A stretch of DNA of 22,748 bases from a virus, in the IMG/VR virus record IMGVR_UViG_3300047550_005471, positions 1 to 22,748 of that record. One strand, written 5' to 3'. The first letter of the stretch is position 1. Each line of letters starts with the position of its first letter. Of this stretch, positions 14,138-19,785 are shown piece by piece. A program made the translations under genes and the position numbers. The notes under the pieces are model-generated. The model saw only the letters and a list, made by a program, of their open reading frames with translations. It searched no databases and had not been told where the DNA came from.

Positions 14138-15718
14138 ATGCCAAGAGTTTATGGTAAAGATACTGAATTAAATCAAAAAATAGTAAGTGGTGTTAAAAAG
14201 TTAAGCGAAGCTGTTAGCGTGACATTAGGCCCAAAAGGTCGAAATGTTATTATTCATCAAAAGGGCAAAGCTCCTTTTATAACCAAAGACGGCGTAACGG
14301 TCGCCGGTCATGTACACCTAGAAGATGTATTTGAGAATCTAGGTGCCCAAGTACTAAAGCAAGTTTCTCAAAGAACGGTAGAAGATTGCGGGGATGGAAC
14401 AACCACAAGCACAGTATTAGCTGGTGCTATTCTTATAAAATCACAGAAGTATATTACAGCTGGTAGTAGCCCAACTGATGTCAAACGTGGCATGGAAAAA
14501 GCCGTGGAAGCTATTACCAAAGAGCTAAAGAATATTGCGCGCCCAATCTCAACTCTGGAAGAAATTGAAAGTATTGCAAAAATTAGCGCCAATGGTGATA
14601 GTAAAATAGCTAAGCTTATTGCAACAGCAATTGATAAAGCTGGCGTTGATGGCGCTGTAAGTATTGAAGATGGGCGTGCTCAGGATACAACCCTTGATAT
14701 TGTTGAAGGTTTCCAGTTTGATGCCGGTTACTTATCGCCACAATTTATAACCGATGAGCGCAAAGGCTCAATGCGTTATGAAAATGCTCTTGTTCTTGTG
14801 TGCGACAGCGTTATTGATAATATAGAAGAATTGCTCCCAATCCTAGAAGTAGCTGCCAGAGAAAACAAACCTTTTATTATTGTCAGTGAAGGAGTTGAAG
14901 GACAAGCTCTAGCGGCTCTTATTATGAACGCTGTTCGCGGTACAATGAAAGTAGCTGCCATTAAAGCCCCACGTTATGGTATGGAGCGTAAAAACCTCTT
15001 ATCTGATTTAGCTGTATCAGTTGGTGCAACATTTATTACAAGAGAAAACGGCATGCTTCTAAAAGAAGCTAATCGTAGCCATTTAGGTATGGTCAAAAGC
15101 GTTGAGTCTTTAAAATCTTGGTCAACGTTTGTAGGTGGTAAGGGAAATGCCGAAGATATTGAGAAGCGAATCGAATCGTTAAAAGCCCAAATAGAACAAA
15201 CCGATGATCTTGATGAGTGTAGGCGTATTCAAGATCGGATTACCCGACTTGCATCAGGAGTAGCTATTATTCGTGTTGGTGGCGTCACAGAAGTAGATAT
15301 GATAGAACGCAAGCATCGCATAGAAGATGCCCTTGCAGCCGTTAAGAGCGCACAAGAAGAGGGCATCCTTCCCGGCGGTGGTGTAGCTCTACTACGCGCC
15401 GCCAGCAAAGCATCCGTACAAACCGATAATCACGATGAGCAATTTGGCGTTCAAGTCATTGTTGAAGCATGCCAAGAGCCAGCGCGCAAGATAGCAGAAA
15501 ACTGTGGTCTAAAACCAGATATCATTATTGAGACTTTATTAGATAAAAATAGATGCAGCACTGATTGGACCGGCTTTGATTTCGCTAATGAAGAATATGT
15601 AAATATGGATGCTGCTGGTGTTGTTGATCCAGCAAAAGTAACACGTTGTGCATTACAAAATGCAGTGTCCGCTGCCTCGACTCTTATGACTACATTTTAT
15701 GCTATCGTAGAAACTTAA
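14138..15718 (+). CDS. groL: GroEL-type chaperonin (Hsp60)
   Basis: A 526-aa group I chaperonin. Nucleotide-binding motifs are intact: D51 in ITKDGVTVA, D86 in GDGTTTSTVLA, D397 in IEDALAAVKSAQEEG, and LPGGGVALL. Apical substrate-binding hydrophobics are largely kept (GYLSPQF, LLPILE, ALAALIM), but Gln202 replaces the Tyr equivalent to E. coli Y203, and Ile-Met replaces Val263-Val264. The protein stops just after TTFYAIVET, so the Gly-Gly-Met tail is missing. No GroES or gp31-like cochaperonin is in the window. RBS GGAGG precedes by 5 bases. Phage GroELs are known, for example in large Pseudomonas phages. It presumably folds phage head proteins. It follows the 788-aa protein by 10 bases and shares its transcript. 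Confidence 0.97.
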   Translation: MPRVYGKDTELNQKIVSGVKKLSEAVSVTLGPKGRNVIIHQKGKAPFITKDGVTVAGHVHLEDVFENLGAQVLKQVSQRTVEDCGDGTTTSTVLAGAILIKSQKYITAGSSPTDVKRGMEKAVEAITKELKNIARPISTLEEIESIAKISANGDSKIAKLIATAIDKAGVDGAVSIEDGRAQDTTLDIVEGFQFDAGYLSPQFITDERKGSMRYENALVLVCDSVIDNIEELLPILEVAARENKPFIIVSEGVEGQALAALIMNAVRGTMKVAAIKAPRYGMERKNLLSDLAVSVGATFITRENGMLLKEANRSHLGMVKSVESLKSWSTFVGGKGNAEDIEKRIESLKAQIEQTDDLDECRRIQDRITRLASGVAIIRVGGVTEVDMIERKHRIEDALAAVKSAQEEGILPGGGVALLRAASKASVQTDNHDEQFGVQVIVEACQEPARKIAENCGLKPDIIIETLLDKNRCSTDWTGFDFANEEYVNMDAAGVVDPAKVTRCALQNAVSAASTLMTTFYAIVET

Positions 15719-15722
15719 GGAG

Positions 15723-15734
15723 ACTATTTATTAT
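15723..15734 (+). promoter_or_regulatory. Late-type promoter motif, copy 5
   Basis: ACTATTTATTAT starting 5 bases after the GroEL stop and followed by AAAGGAGGG (15741-15748). A start about 15736 would leave a 21-base leader with a near-perfect Shine-Dalgarno. The motif also gives TATTATAAT-like sequence, so a sigma70 -10 reading cannot be excluded. Confidence 0.48.
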
Positions 15735-15756
15735 AATAGCAAAGGAGGGTTCTAAC

Positions 15757-16074
15757 TTGCCACAAATGGACAGTGAAGTTGTTAGAGAATTATTAACAGA
15801 ATTAAAGCTTAGCGTTGAACGTATGTCGGCAAGGCTAGACCAAACCTATGATCGTATTGAAAGGTTAGAAACATCTATTCAAAAAGTCGAAGGTGCTGTT
15901 TCTACGCAGGAAAGAAGAGTAATTATTTTAGAACAAAGTATGCCAAAAGATCTTATCGCAGATTTAGCACTTATGAAAGACTCACTAGCAAACTATAAAA
16001 AGTTTTCTTGGATTGTAGCTGGTGCTGTTGTTGCAGGATGGATCAATGAACTTTTTGGTGTAATGCACAAATAG
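15757..16074 (+). CDS. Coiled coil plus C-terminal membrane span, XhlA/holin-like
   Basis: A 105-aa protein if translation starts at TTG 15757, 8 bases after GGAGGG. ATG 15766, three codons later, is 17 bases from that RBS and less likely. Residues about 5-70 form a heptad-rich coiled coil (LLTELKLSVERMSARLDQTY, then DRIERLETSIQKVEG). Residues about 82-98 (FSWIVAGAVVAGWINEL) are a single hydrophobic span near the end. This layout is that of XhlA-type holin/hemolysin accessory proteins, but it also fits other tail-anchored coiled coils. No endolysin is in view. It lies between GroEL and terminator C under a late-type motif, so late timing is consistent with lysis. Confidence 0.72.
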   Translation: MPQMDSEVVRELLTELKLSVERMSARLDQTYDRIERLETSIQKVEGAVSTQERRVIILEQSMPKDLIADLALMKDSLANYKKFSWIVAGAVVAGWINELFGVMHK

Positions 16075-16078
16075 TATC

Positions 16079-16087
16079 TGTTATGAT
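16079..16087 (+). promoter_or_regulatory. Extended -10 promoter C at a terminator
   Basis: TG (16079-16080) one base before TATGAT (16082-16087), an extended -10. No good -35 at 16-18 bases. It abuts the 5' arm of terminator C, so the start near 16094 would fall in that arm. It is the weakest of the four units because the promoter is beside rather than inside the hairpin. Confidence 0.5.
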
Positions 16088-16089
16088 AG

Positions 16090-16120
16090 CGGCAGCGGGT
16101 AGAACTCGCTGTCGTTTTTT
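16090..16120 (+). terminator. Intrinsic terminator C
   Basis: An 11-bp stem with two G-T pairs: CGGCAGCGGGT (16090-16100) with ACTCGCTGTCG (16104-16114), a 3-base loop and T6 at 16115-16120. It ends the coiled-coil/membrane gene. ATTGGAGG follows at once, as after terminator A. Confidence 0.85.
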
Positions 16121-16132
16121 ATTGGAGGATGT

Positions 16133-16480
16133 ATGGATGTCAAGATCTCATATGCTATACCATTTGAACGCGTACCGTCTAAAGTAGATGATTTATTGCG
16201 TGAAGCTGCCCGCGATTTAGAAATAATTGCCTCTCAAACAAAACCAGCAGATGGCAACGAATCCACGGAAGGCACGTTAGAAAAATTAAAAAATATAGAT
16301 TCCGCTCGTAGAAAGCTGGTTTCTGTTGACTTACTTTTAGCAGATTGCTATACTATTCTTGCTAGTTATAATAAGGAACTAGCAGAAATGCATATGCCTA
16401 AACAACAGGAGGCCACAAAATATGGCACAGTTTTTCAGGGGGGATCTAGTAGTAATCCCACAGAAAGTACCAATAGTTAG
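16133..16480 (+). CDS. Hypothetical protein, 115 aa
   Basis: Starts MDVKISYAIPFERVPSKVDD behind TTGGAGG. A short beta strand is followed by helices (residues about 20-95) and a Ser/Thr/Asn-rich tail. The tail overlaps the next gene by 59 bases and is read in a different frame there, so it may be dispensable. Not recognised. First gene of a four-gene operon running to 17299 from promoter C. Confidence 0.75.
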   Translation: MDVKISYAIPFERVPSKVDDLLREAARDLEIIASQTKPADGNESTEGTLEKLKNIDSARRKLVSVDLLLADCYTILASYNKELAEMHMPKQQEATKYGTVFQGGSSSNPTESTNS

Positions 16481-16661
16481 GTTAAACAAGGAAGGCTTTC
16501 CGGTTAAGCTTAAAGAACCAGAAAGCCCAATGGCAGCTATTGTTTATGAAAGCAATGATAGTTTTACTGATATTATTTATGATAATGAGATTTGGACTGT
16601 AGCAACTTATAAACTTAACAAAGGAGGCAGTTATGCTAGTAAGGTTGACCGAAGTCTATGA
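16422..16661 (+). CDS. Small beta-rich hypothetical protein, 79 aa
   Basis: ATG 16422 follows AGGAGG (16408-16413) by 8 bases, a strong RBS inside the upstream gene. The sequence reads like a small beta barrel: FRGDLVVIPQKVPIVRLNKE, then two further strands around IVYESND and IIYDNEIWTVATYKL. No Cys. It might be a small adaptor or SH3-like domain, but no family is recognised. It overlaps its neighbours by 59 and 29 bases. Confidence 0.72.
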   Translation: MAQFFRGDLVVIPQKVPIVRLNKEGFPVKLKEPESPMAAIVYESNDSFTDIIYDNEIWTVATYKLNKGGSYASKVDRSL

Positions 16662-16908
16662 AATGCCATCAGCAAGTAAGTACGGCGTAAGGGAAGTATC
16701 TGTAAACCCAGAACATGTTGTTGCCTTGAGACAGGATACTGTAGCTAAAATGGCCCTCCATGAAAACCGTATGCCAGACGGTCTTTCAAGGGAAGTAGAC
16801 TTTACAAGAATCTATTTAAATACAGGGAACTTGAACGTTGTTGTAGTTGGCACACCAGCTATGATCGAAGAAAAGCTAAAGTCTAATAAGCGAGTTCTCA
16901 AGGGCTAA
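16633..16908 (+). CDS. Small protein with FlbD-like beta pattern
   Basis: A 91-aa protein starting at ATG 16633, 6 bases after AAAGGAGG. The pattern VREVSVNPEHVVALR, then TRIYLNTGNLNVVVVGTPAM and an ending helix (IEEKLKSN), recalls the FlbD family of short strand-strand-helix proteins; the similarity is modest. Such proteins in phages have no assigned role. It is translated from an RBS within the previous gene, in a run of overlapping genes. Confidence 0.7.
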   Translation: MLVRLTEVYEMPSASKYGVREVSVNPEHVVALRQDTVAKMALHENRMPDGLSREVDFTRIYLNTGNLNVVVVGTPAMIEEKLKSNKRVLKG

Positions 16909-16909
16909 G

Positions 16910-17299
16910 ATGGCAGATAACGATAACGAACTTGATAACTATTACGTCATAAAATTTGAAAACTTTATTCAATTAATGAAACAAACGGATTCCATCTACG
17001 CGGTACTAAAAAATCTTATAAAAGATATTGTAGATGAAATTGACGTTGAAGAGTGGGAAGAAACAGCAATACCACAGTTATCAGGTTATTTATCGGTTAC
17101 TCATGAGCTAAAGACATATCTTGATGACATTATAAACAATCCAACCGAAAAAGAGGTTGAACTCACTGTTAAATATGATTTAAAAGATGTTCTAATAACT
17201 CTGGAAGACCTATCGGCCATTAATATTATGCTTGAGGCTATGCAAGCCTATGAAGTTAGGCTATACGATGAGCATAAAATAACAACAATTGTTCAATAA
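16910..17299 (+). CDS. Acidic hypothetical protein, 129 aa
   Basis: Starts 1 base after the previous stop with AAGGG (16900-16904) upstream. Acidic and helical throughout (MADNDNELDNYYVIKFENFI, later IDVEEWEETA and ELTVKYDLKDVLITLEDL), no Cys, no membrane span. Probably a soluble helical bundle. Last gene of the operon; no clear hairpin terminator was seen before the Hsp20 promoter. Function not recognised. Confidence 0.7.
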   Translation: MADNDNELDNYYVIKFENFIQLMKQTDSIYAVLKNLIKDIVDEIDVEEWEETAIPQLSGYLSVTHELKTYLDDIINNPTEKEVELTVKYDLKDVLITLEDLSAINIMLEAMQAYEVRLYDEHKITTIVQ

Positions 17300-17304
17300 T
17301 AGAC

Positions 17305-17332
17305 TTGACAAATTAGAATAGCGTATTATAGT
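17305..17332 (+). promoter_or_regulatory. Sigma70-like promoter of the Hsp20 gene
   Basis: Consensus TTGACA (17305-17310), 16-base spacer, TATAGT (17327-17332). Predicted start about 17339, followed by a small hairpin (GCGG/CCGC around 17345-17358) and AAAGGAG before ATG 17373. The best -35 in the window and the only sigma70-type site with no terminator around it. Confidence 0.78.
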
Positions 17333-17372
17333 ATGTGGCATATAGCGGTCCACCCGCAAAGGAGAAAACAAT

Positions 17373-17735
17373 ATGTCGAACGTAGATACTATTTTAAACA
17401 GCTTTTTTACAGGTAACCCTTGGTCTGTAACATCCCCGTATGTATTGACCAACGATTATCATCAAACCTCAACCCCGCAAGCTTATACTATTGAAATGCC
17501 GCTTGTTGGCGTTACAAAGAACGAACTTGCTGTAAATGTTGTAGACGGCACCCTCACCATTAGCACAACGCCAGCCTCTAAGTCTAAGTTTGTAAGACCT
17601 CTAAAGAAAAGTTGGTATTTAAACGAGGATGTAGATACTAATAGTATTCAGGCCAAGCTAGACAATGGACTACTAACGGTAACTCTACCAAGAGTTCAAT
17701 CACAAAAGAAAAATATCAATGTTTTAGTATCCTAA
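17373..17735 (+). CDS. Hsp20 / alpha-crystallin small heat-shock protein
   Basis: A 120-aa small chaperone. The alpha-crystallin domain spans about 36-115: YTIEMPLVGVTKNELAVNV, then DGTLTIST, YLNEDVDTNSIQAKLDNGLL and TVTLPRV. The DNGLLTVTLP block is the conserved end of the domain. The N-terminal arm is short and no C-terminal I-x-I tail is obvious beyond INVLVS. Such proteins hold unfolding proteins without ATP and pass them to chaperonin systems. Hsp20 is common in cyanophages and other large marine phages. Start set by AAAGGAG 8 bases upstream; own consensus promoter and a strong terminator make it a single-gene unit. Confidence 0.93.
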   Translation: MSNVDTILNSFFTGNPWSVTSPYVLTNDYHQTSTPQAYTIEMPLVGVTKNELAVNVVDGTLTISTTPASKSKFVRPLKKSWYLNEDVDTNSIQAKLDNGLLTVTLPRVQSQKKNINVLVS

Positions 17736-17760
17736 AAAACTAAACATTTTAGGTATTTAT

Positions 17761-17789
17761 GGGCGGCTAAAAGCCGCCCTTTTCCTTTT
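17761..17789 (+). terminator. Intrinsic terminator after Hsp20
   Basis: GGGCGGC (17761-17767), loop TAAAA, GCCGCCC (17773-17779), then TTTTCCTTTT. Its shape closely matches the terminator at 9885, and both are followed within 20 bases by a late-type motif and an ATG without RBS. Confidence 0.92.
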
Positions 17790-17795
17790 ATAAAC

Positions 17796-17807
17796 ACTAT
17801 TTATTGT
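17796..17807 (+). promoter_or_regulatory. Late-type promoter motif, copy 6 (abuts the start codon)
   Basis: ACTATTTATTGT ends 1 base before ATG 17809. With a start 13 bases after the first A, the first transcribed base would be the A of the ATG. No Shine-Dalgarno is present. Supports a leaderless mRNA. Confidence 0.48.
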
Positions 17808-17808
17808 T

Positions 17809-18537
17809 ATGAGATTGGTAATAAAGCCTAAAAAAGATAATCCCGAAATACAATACGTTGGAACACCCCCACAAAGCGCCATTGGTGGCGCTATAAGCGG
17901 CGCGGGCTATCGTACCCGTAATACTGCTGGATTAGAGGACGAAAGCTCCACAGAGGCAATAAATGAGTGCGGATGCCCATGCGCAGCGTGTTCTGCTGGT
18001 GAACACCCAGATTACCCAGAAGAAATAACAAATATACCTCAAGATATGCTTGCTGGTCTTTTTGGAGATCCAGAAGTTATTTATGTTCTCGTAGGAGAAG
18101 AAGCTTTATTTGAAGGCAAAAAAAAGGGTGACCGCTGTGTACGTATAGCAAAACGCAAATACCATAAATGGCCTAGTGCATATGCTAGCGGTGCTGTTGT
18201 AAAATGCCGTCAAGGCAAAATCTGGAAGGGGTTAAAAGAATCAACAGAGCATGTTGAATATGAAGTATATGAAGCAACACTAGAAGAAGCAACCGCGCTA
18301 TTAGAAAAATATAAAAAGGTTCAGCAAGGGTCGCTTCACGATTGGTTTTCGCAAAACCGTGGTAAAGGTTGGATAGATTGCCGTACTGGCAAACCATGTG
18401 GAAGAGAAAAAGCTGGTCGCGGCGCAAAGCGCAAGTACCCAGCTTGCCGTCCTACAAAAGCGCATTGCAATAAAGCTGGAACCAGACGTAAAAAAGGTAA
18501 AGCAACAGTATCTTGGAAACCAAAGAAGGAACAATAA
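17809..18537 (+). CDS. Cys-rich DUF5872-like candidate virion protein
   Basis: A 242-aa protein. The N-terminus MRLVIKPKK is followed by a Gly-rich stretch and a Cys cluster (CGCPCAAC at about 54-61). A block GDRCVRIAKRKYHKWPSAYA, then SGAVVKCRQGK, is one I recall from many large-phage proteins. The C-terminal region matches DUF5872 in my reading: LHDWFSQNRGKGWIDCRTGK, PCGREK and KYPACRPTKAHC. It is followed by a very basic tail (RRKKGKATVSWKPKK). Acidic parts lie in the middle; the tail would bind DNA or head. No RBS; preceded by a terminator and a late-type motif. First gene of the putative virion module. Role not established. Confidence 0.78.
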   Translation: MRLVIKPKKDNPEIQYVGTPPQSAIGGAISGAGYRTRNTAGLEDESSTEAINECGCPCAACSAGEHPDYPEEITNIPQDMLAGLFGDPEVIYVLVGEEALFEGKKKGDRCVRIAKRKYHKWPSAYASGAVVKCRQGKIWKGLKESTEHVEYEVYEATLEEATALLEKYKKVQQGSLHDWFSQNRGKGWIDCRTGKPCGREKAGRGAKRKYPACRPTKAHCNKAGTRRKKGKATVSWKPKKEQ

Positions 18538-18538
18538 A

Positions 18539-18928
18539 ATGAAACTTGTAATTGTAGACGCAAAACAATCAGCTATTAGTGAACTCGCAGAAGGATTAGA
18601 TACAGCGAGTCTAGAAAATAATTATCCTGTTTGTGAAGCTTGTTTATTAGAAAGCTTAGAGAACTTACAAGAAGGCGTTATAGAAGAGGCTGAATATCGT
18701 GGACGTAAAGTTCCACTTGGTAAGCCAATGCGTGGCGATGTAAAGAAATTTAAAGTCTTCGTGAAAGATCCAAAAACAGGTAATGTTAAAAAGGTAAATT
18801 TTGGTGACAAGAAGATGAGAATTAAAAAATCTAATCCAAAACGCCGTAAGAGTTTTCGTGCCCGTCATCACTGCGAAAATCCCGGTCCGAGAACAAAAGC
18901 CCGCTATTGGAGTTGCCGCAAATGGTAA
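18539..18928 (+). CDS. Basic conserved phage protein, possible internal head protein
   Basis: A 129-aa protein. The acidic N-terminal part (1-55, MKLVIVDAKQSAISELAEGL onward, several L-x-E sites) ends in EGVIEEAEYRG. It is followed by a strongly basic core: KPMRGDVKKFKVFVKDPKTG, KKVNFGDKKM and RRKSFRARHHCENPG, ending YWSCRKW. I recall this core as widespread in marine myovirus genomes. The acidic part looks like a removable propeptide because the conserved core begins right after I-E-E-A. ATG 18539 is chosen for AAGGA 8 bases upstream; earlier in-frame starts lie in the previous gene. Inferred nucleic-acid-binding virion component. Confidence 0.78.
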   Translation: MKLVIVDAKQSAISELAEGLDTASLENNYPVCEACLLESLENLQEGVIEEAEYRGRKVPLGKPMRGDVKKFKVFVKDPKTGNVKKVNFGDKKMRIKKSNPKRRKSFRARHHCENPGPRTKARYWSCRKW

Positions 18929-19248
18929 AACTATTAATAGTAGATCGTAAAGAACTACAAAAAGGTATTGAAAAAGAAAAAAGCGAGCATGGCATGAGTG
19001 ATGCAAAAGCAAAAAAAACCGCTATTGATCACTTAAAAGAAAATCCACATTACTATACTATAGCAGATAGTGTTGGTCTAGAAGACGAAGAATCATTAGA
19101 AGAAGTTAGTCATATAGTAAAGCCAACCAAAGCCAAACTTGCACATATACCAAGTCGCACTAAAAAGCTAAAGCAATACGCTAAAAAACATCCCGGCAGA
19201 CCGTTTACGGTAGTAGGTGGTAGCAATATTGCTGGTGGGGCGCATTAA
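18922..19248 (+). CDS. Hypothetical protein with acidic propeptide-like N-half
   Basis: A 108-aa protein starting MVKLLIVDRKELQKGIEKEK, overlapping the previous gene by 7 bases behind GGAG (18909-18912). The N-half is helical and charged and contains EDEESLEEVSH. The C-half is basic (KPTKAKLAHIPSRTKKLKQY, then AKKHPGRPFTVVGG) and ends in Gly-rich GGSNIAGGAH. The opening KLLIVD resembles the KLVIVD start of the preceding protein, as if the two share an N-terminal signal. The SLEE motif recurs in the 9084 protein. Function not known; probably part of the same virion set. Confidence 0.72.
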   Translation: MVKLLIVDRKELQKGIEKEKSEHGMSDAKAKKTAIDHLKENPHYYTIADSVGLEDEESLEEVSHIVKPTKAKLAHIPSRTKKLKQYAKKHPGRPFTVVGGSNIAGGAH

Positions 19249-19275
19249 TAAAATCTGTTTTTACACTATGGTACC

Positions 19276-19287
19276 ACTATTTATGTT
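19276..19287 (+). promoter_or_regulatory. Late-type promoter motif, copy 7
   Basis: ACTATTTATGTT, 14 bases before ATG 19302. CACTAT is repeated directly 10 bases apart around a GGTACC palindrome (19265-19280). AGGA (19291-19294) would be only about 2 bases into the transcript, so this leader is very short. Confidence 0.45.
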
Positions 19288-19301
19288 ACGAGGAATATAA
19301 T

Positions 19302-19766
19302 ATGAAAATCGCTAAAGATAGACTAAAGCAAATAATTAAAGAAGAACTTGCCATGCAAAGCGAAAAAGAACATGTATGCGATGATTCTTGCAAGCACGGC
19401 GAAGAACATGATGAATATGCTGGTGGTTCATATCCACACGATCAGCATGGCTATGAAGGCGAAATGGCAAAAACCAATCTATGGAAGATTGCCGAATACG
19501 CAAAAGAGATGCACGATCTCATCCATGATGACGAAGACCTTGAACCTTGGGTTGAAGAAAAAATTGCCGTTGCAGCATATATGATGGATAGCGTTGGTCA
19601 TCACCTACAATATAAAAAGCACCGTGGTCACGAAGACGCAGAAGGTGAAGTTGGTCATGCTGACTTTCCCGGCGATGAAGAAGAACACGGCGAAGAAGAA
19701 TATGATCTAGTTATTGGCGATCTTGAAGACGAAGAGCAAGAAGAAGAAATGTGCGAAGATTGCTAA
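19302..19766 (+). CDS. Acidic His-rich protein with KQIIKEE N-terminus
   Basis: A 154-aa protein. Residues 1-16 (MKIAKDRLKQIIKEEL) share LKQ-x-IKEE with the proteins at 6772 and 21913. The region about 20-50 is rich in His, Glu and Asp with a CDDSC motif. A helical domain follows (residues about 56-105, MAKTNLWKIAEYAKEMHDLI, then a Trp-Val-Glu-Glu-Lys-Ile-Ala stretch) that I recall from other marine phages. The C-terminus is again very acidic and ends EEMCEDC. His plus paired Cys could bind metal. Inferred virion or internal protein on the basis of the shared N-terminus. Late-type motif upstream. Confidence 0.75.
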   Translation: MKIAKDRLKQIIKEELAMQSEKEHVCDDSCKHGEEHDEYAGGSYPHDQHGYEGEMAKTNLWKIAEYAKEMHDLIHDDEDLEPWVEEKIAVAAYMMDSVGHHLQYKKHRGHEDAEGEVGHADFPGDEEEHGEEEYDLVIGDLEDEEQEEEMCEDC

Positions 19767-19785
19767 TATTTAGGAATTAAATAAT

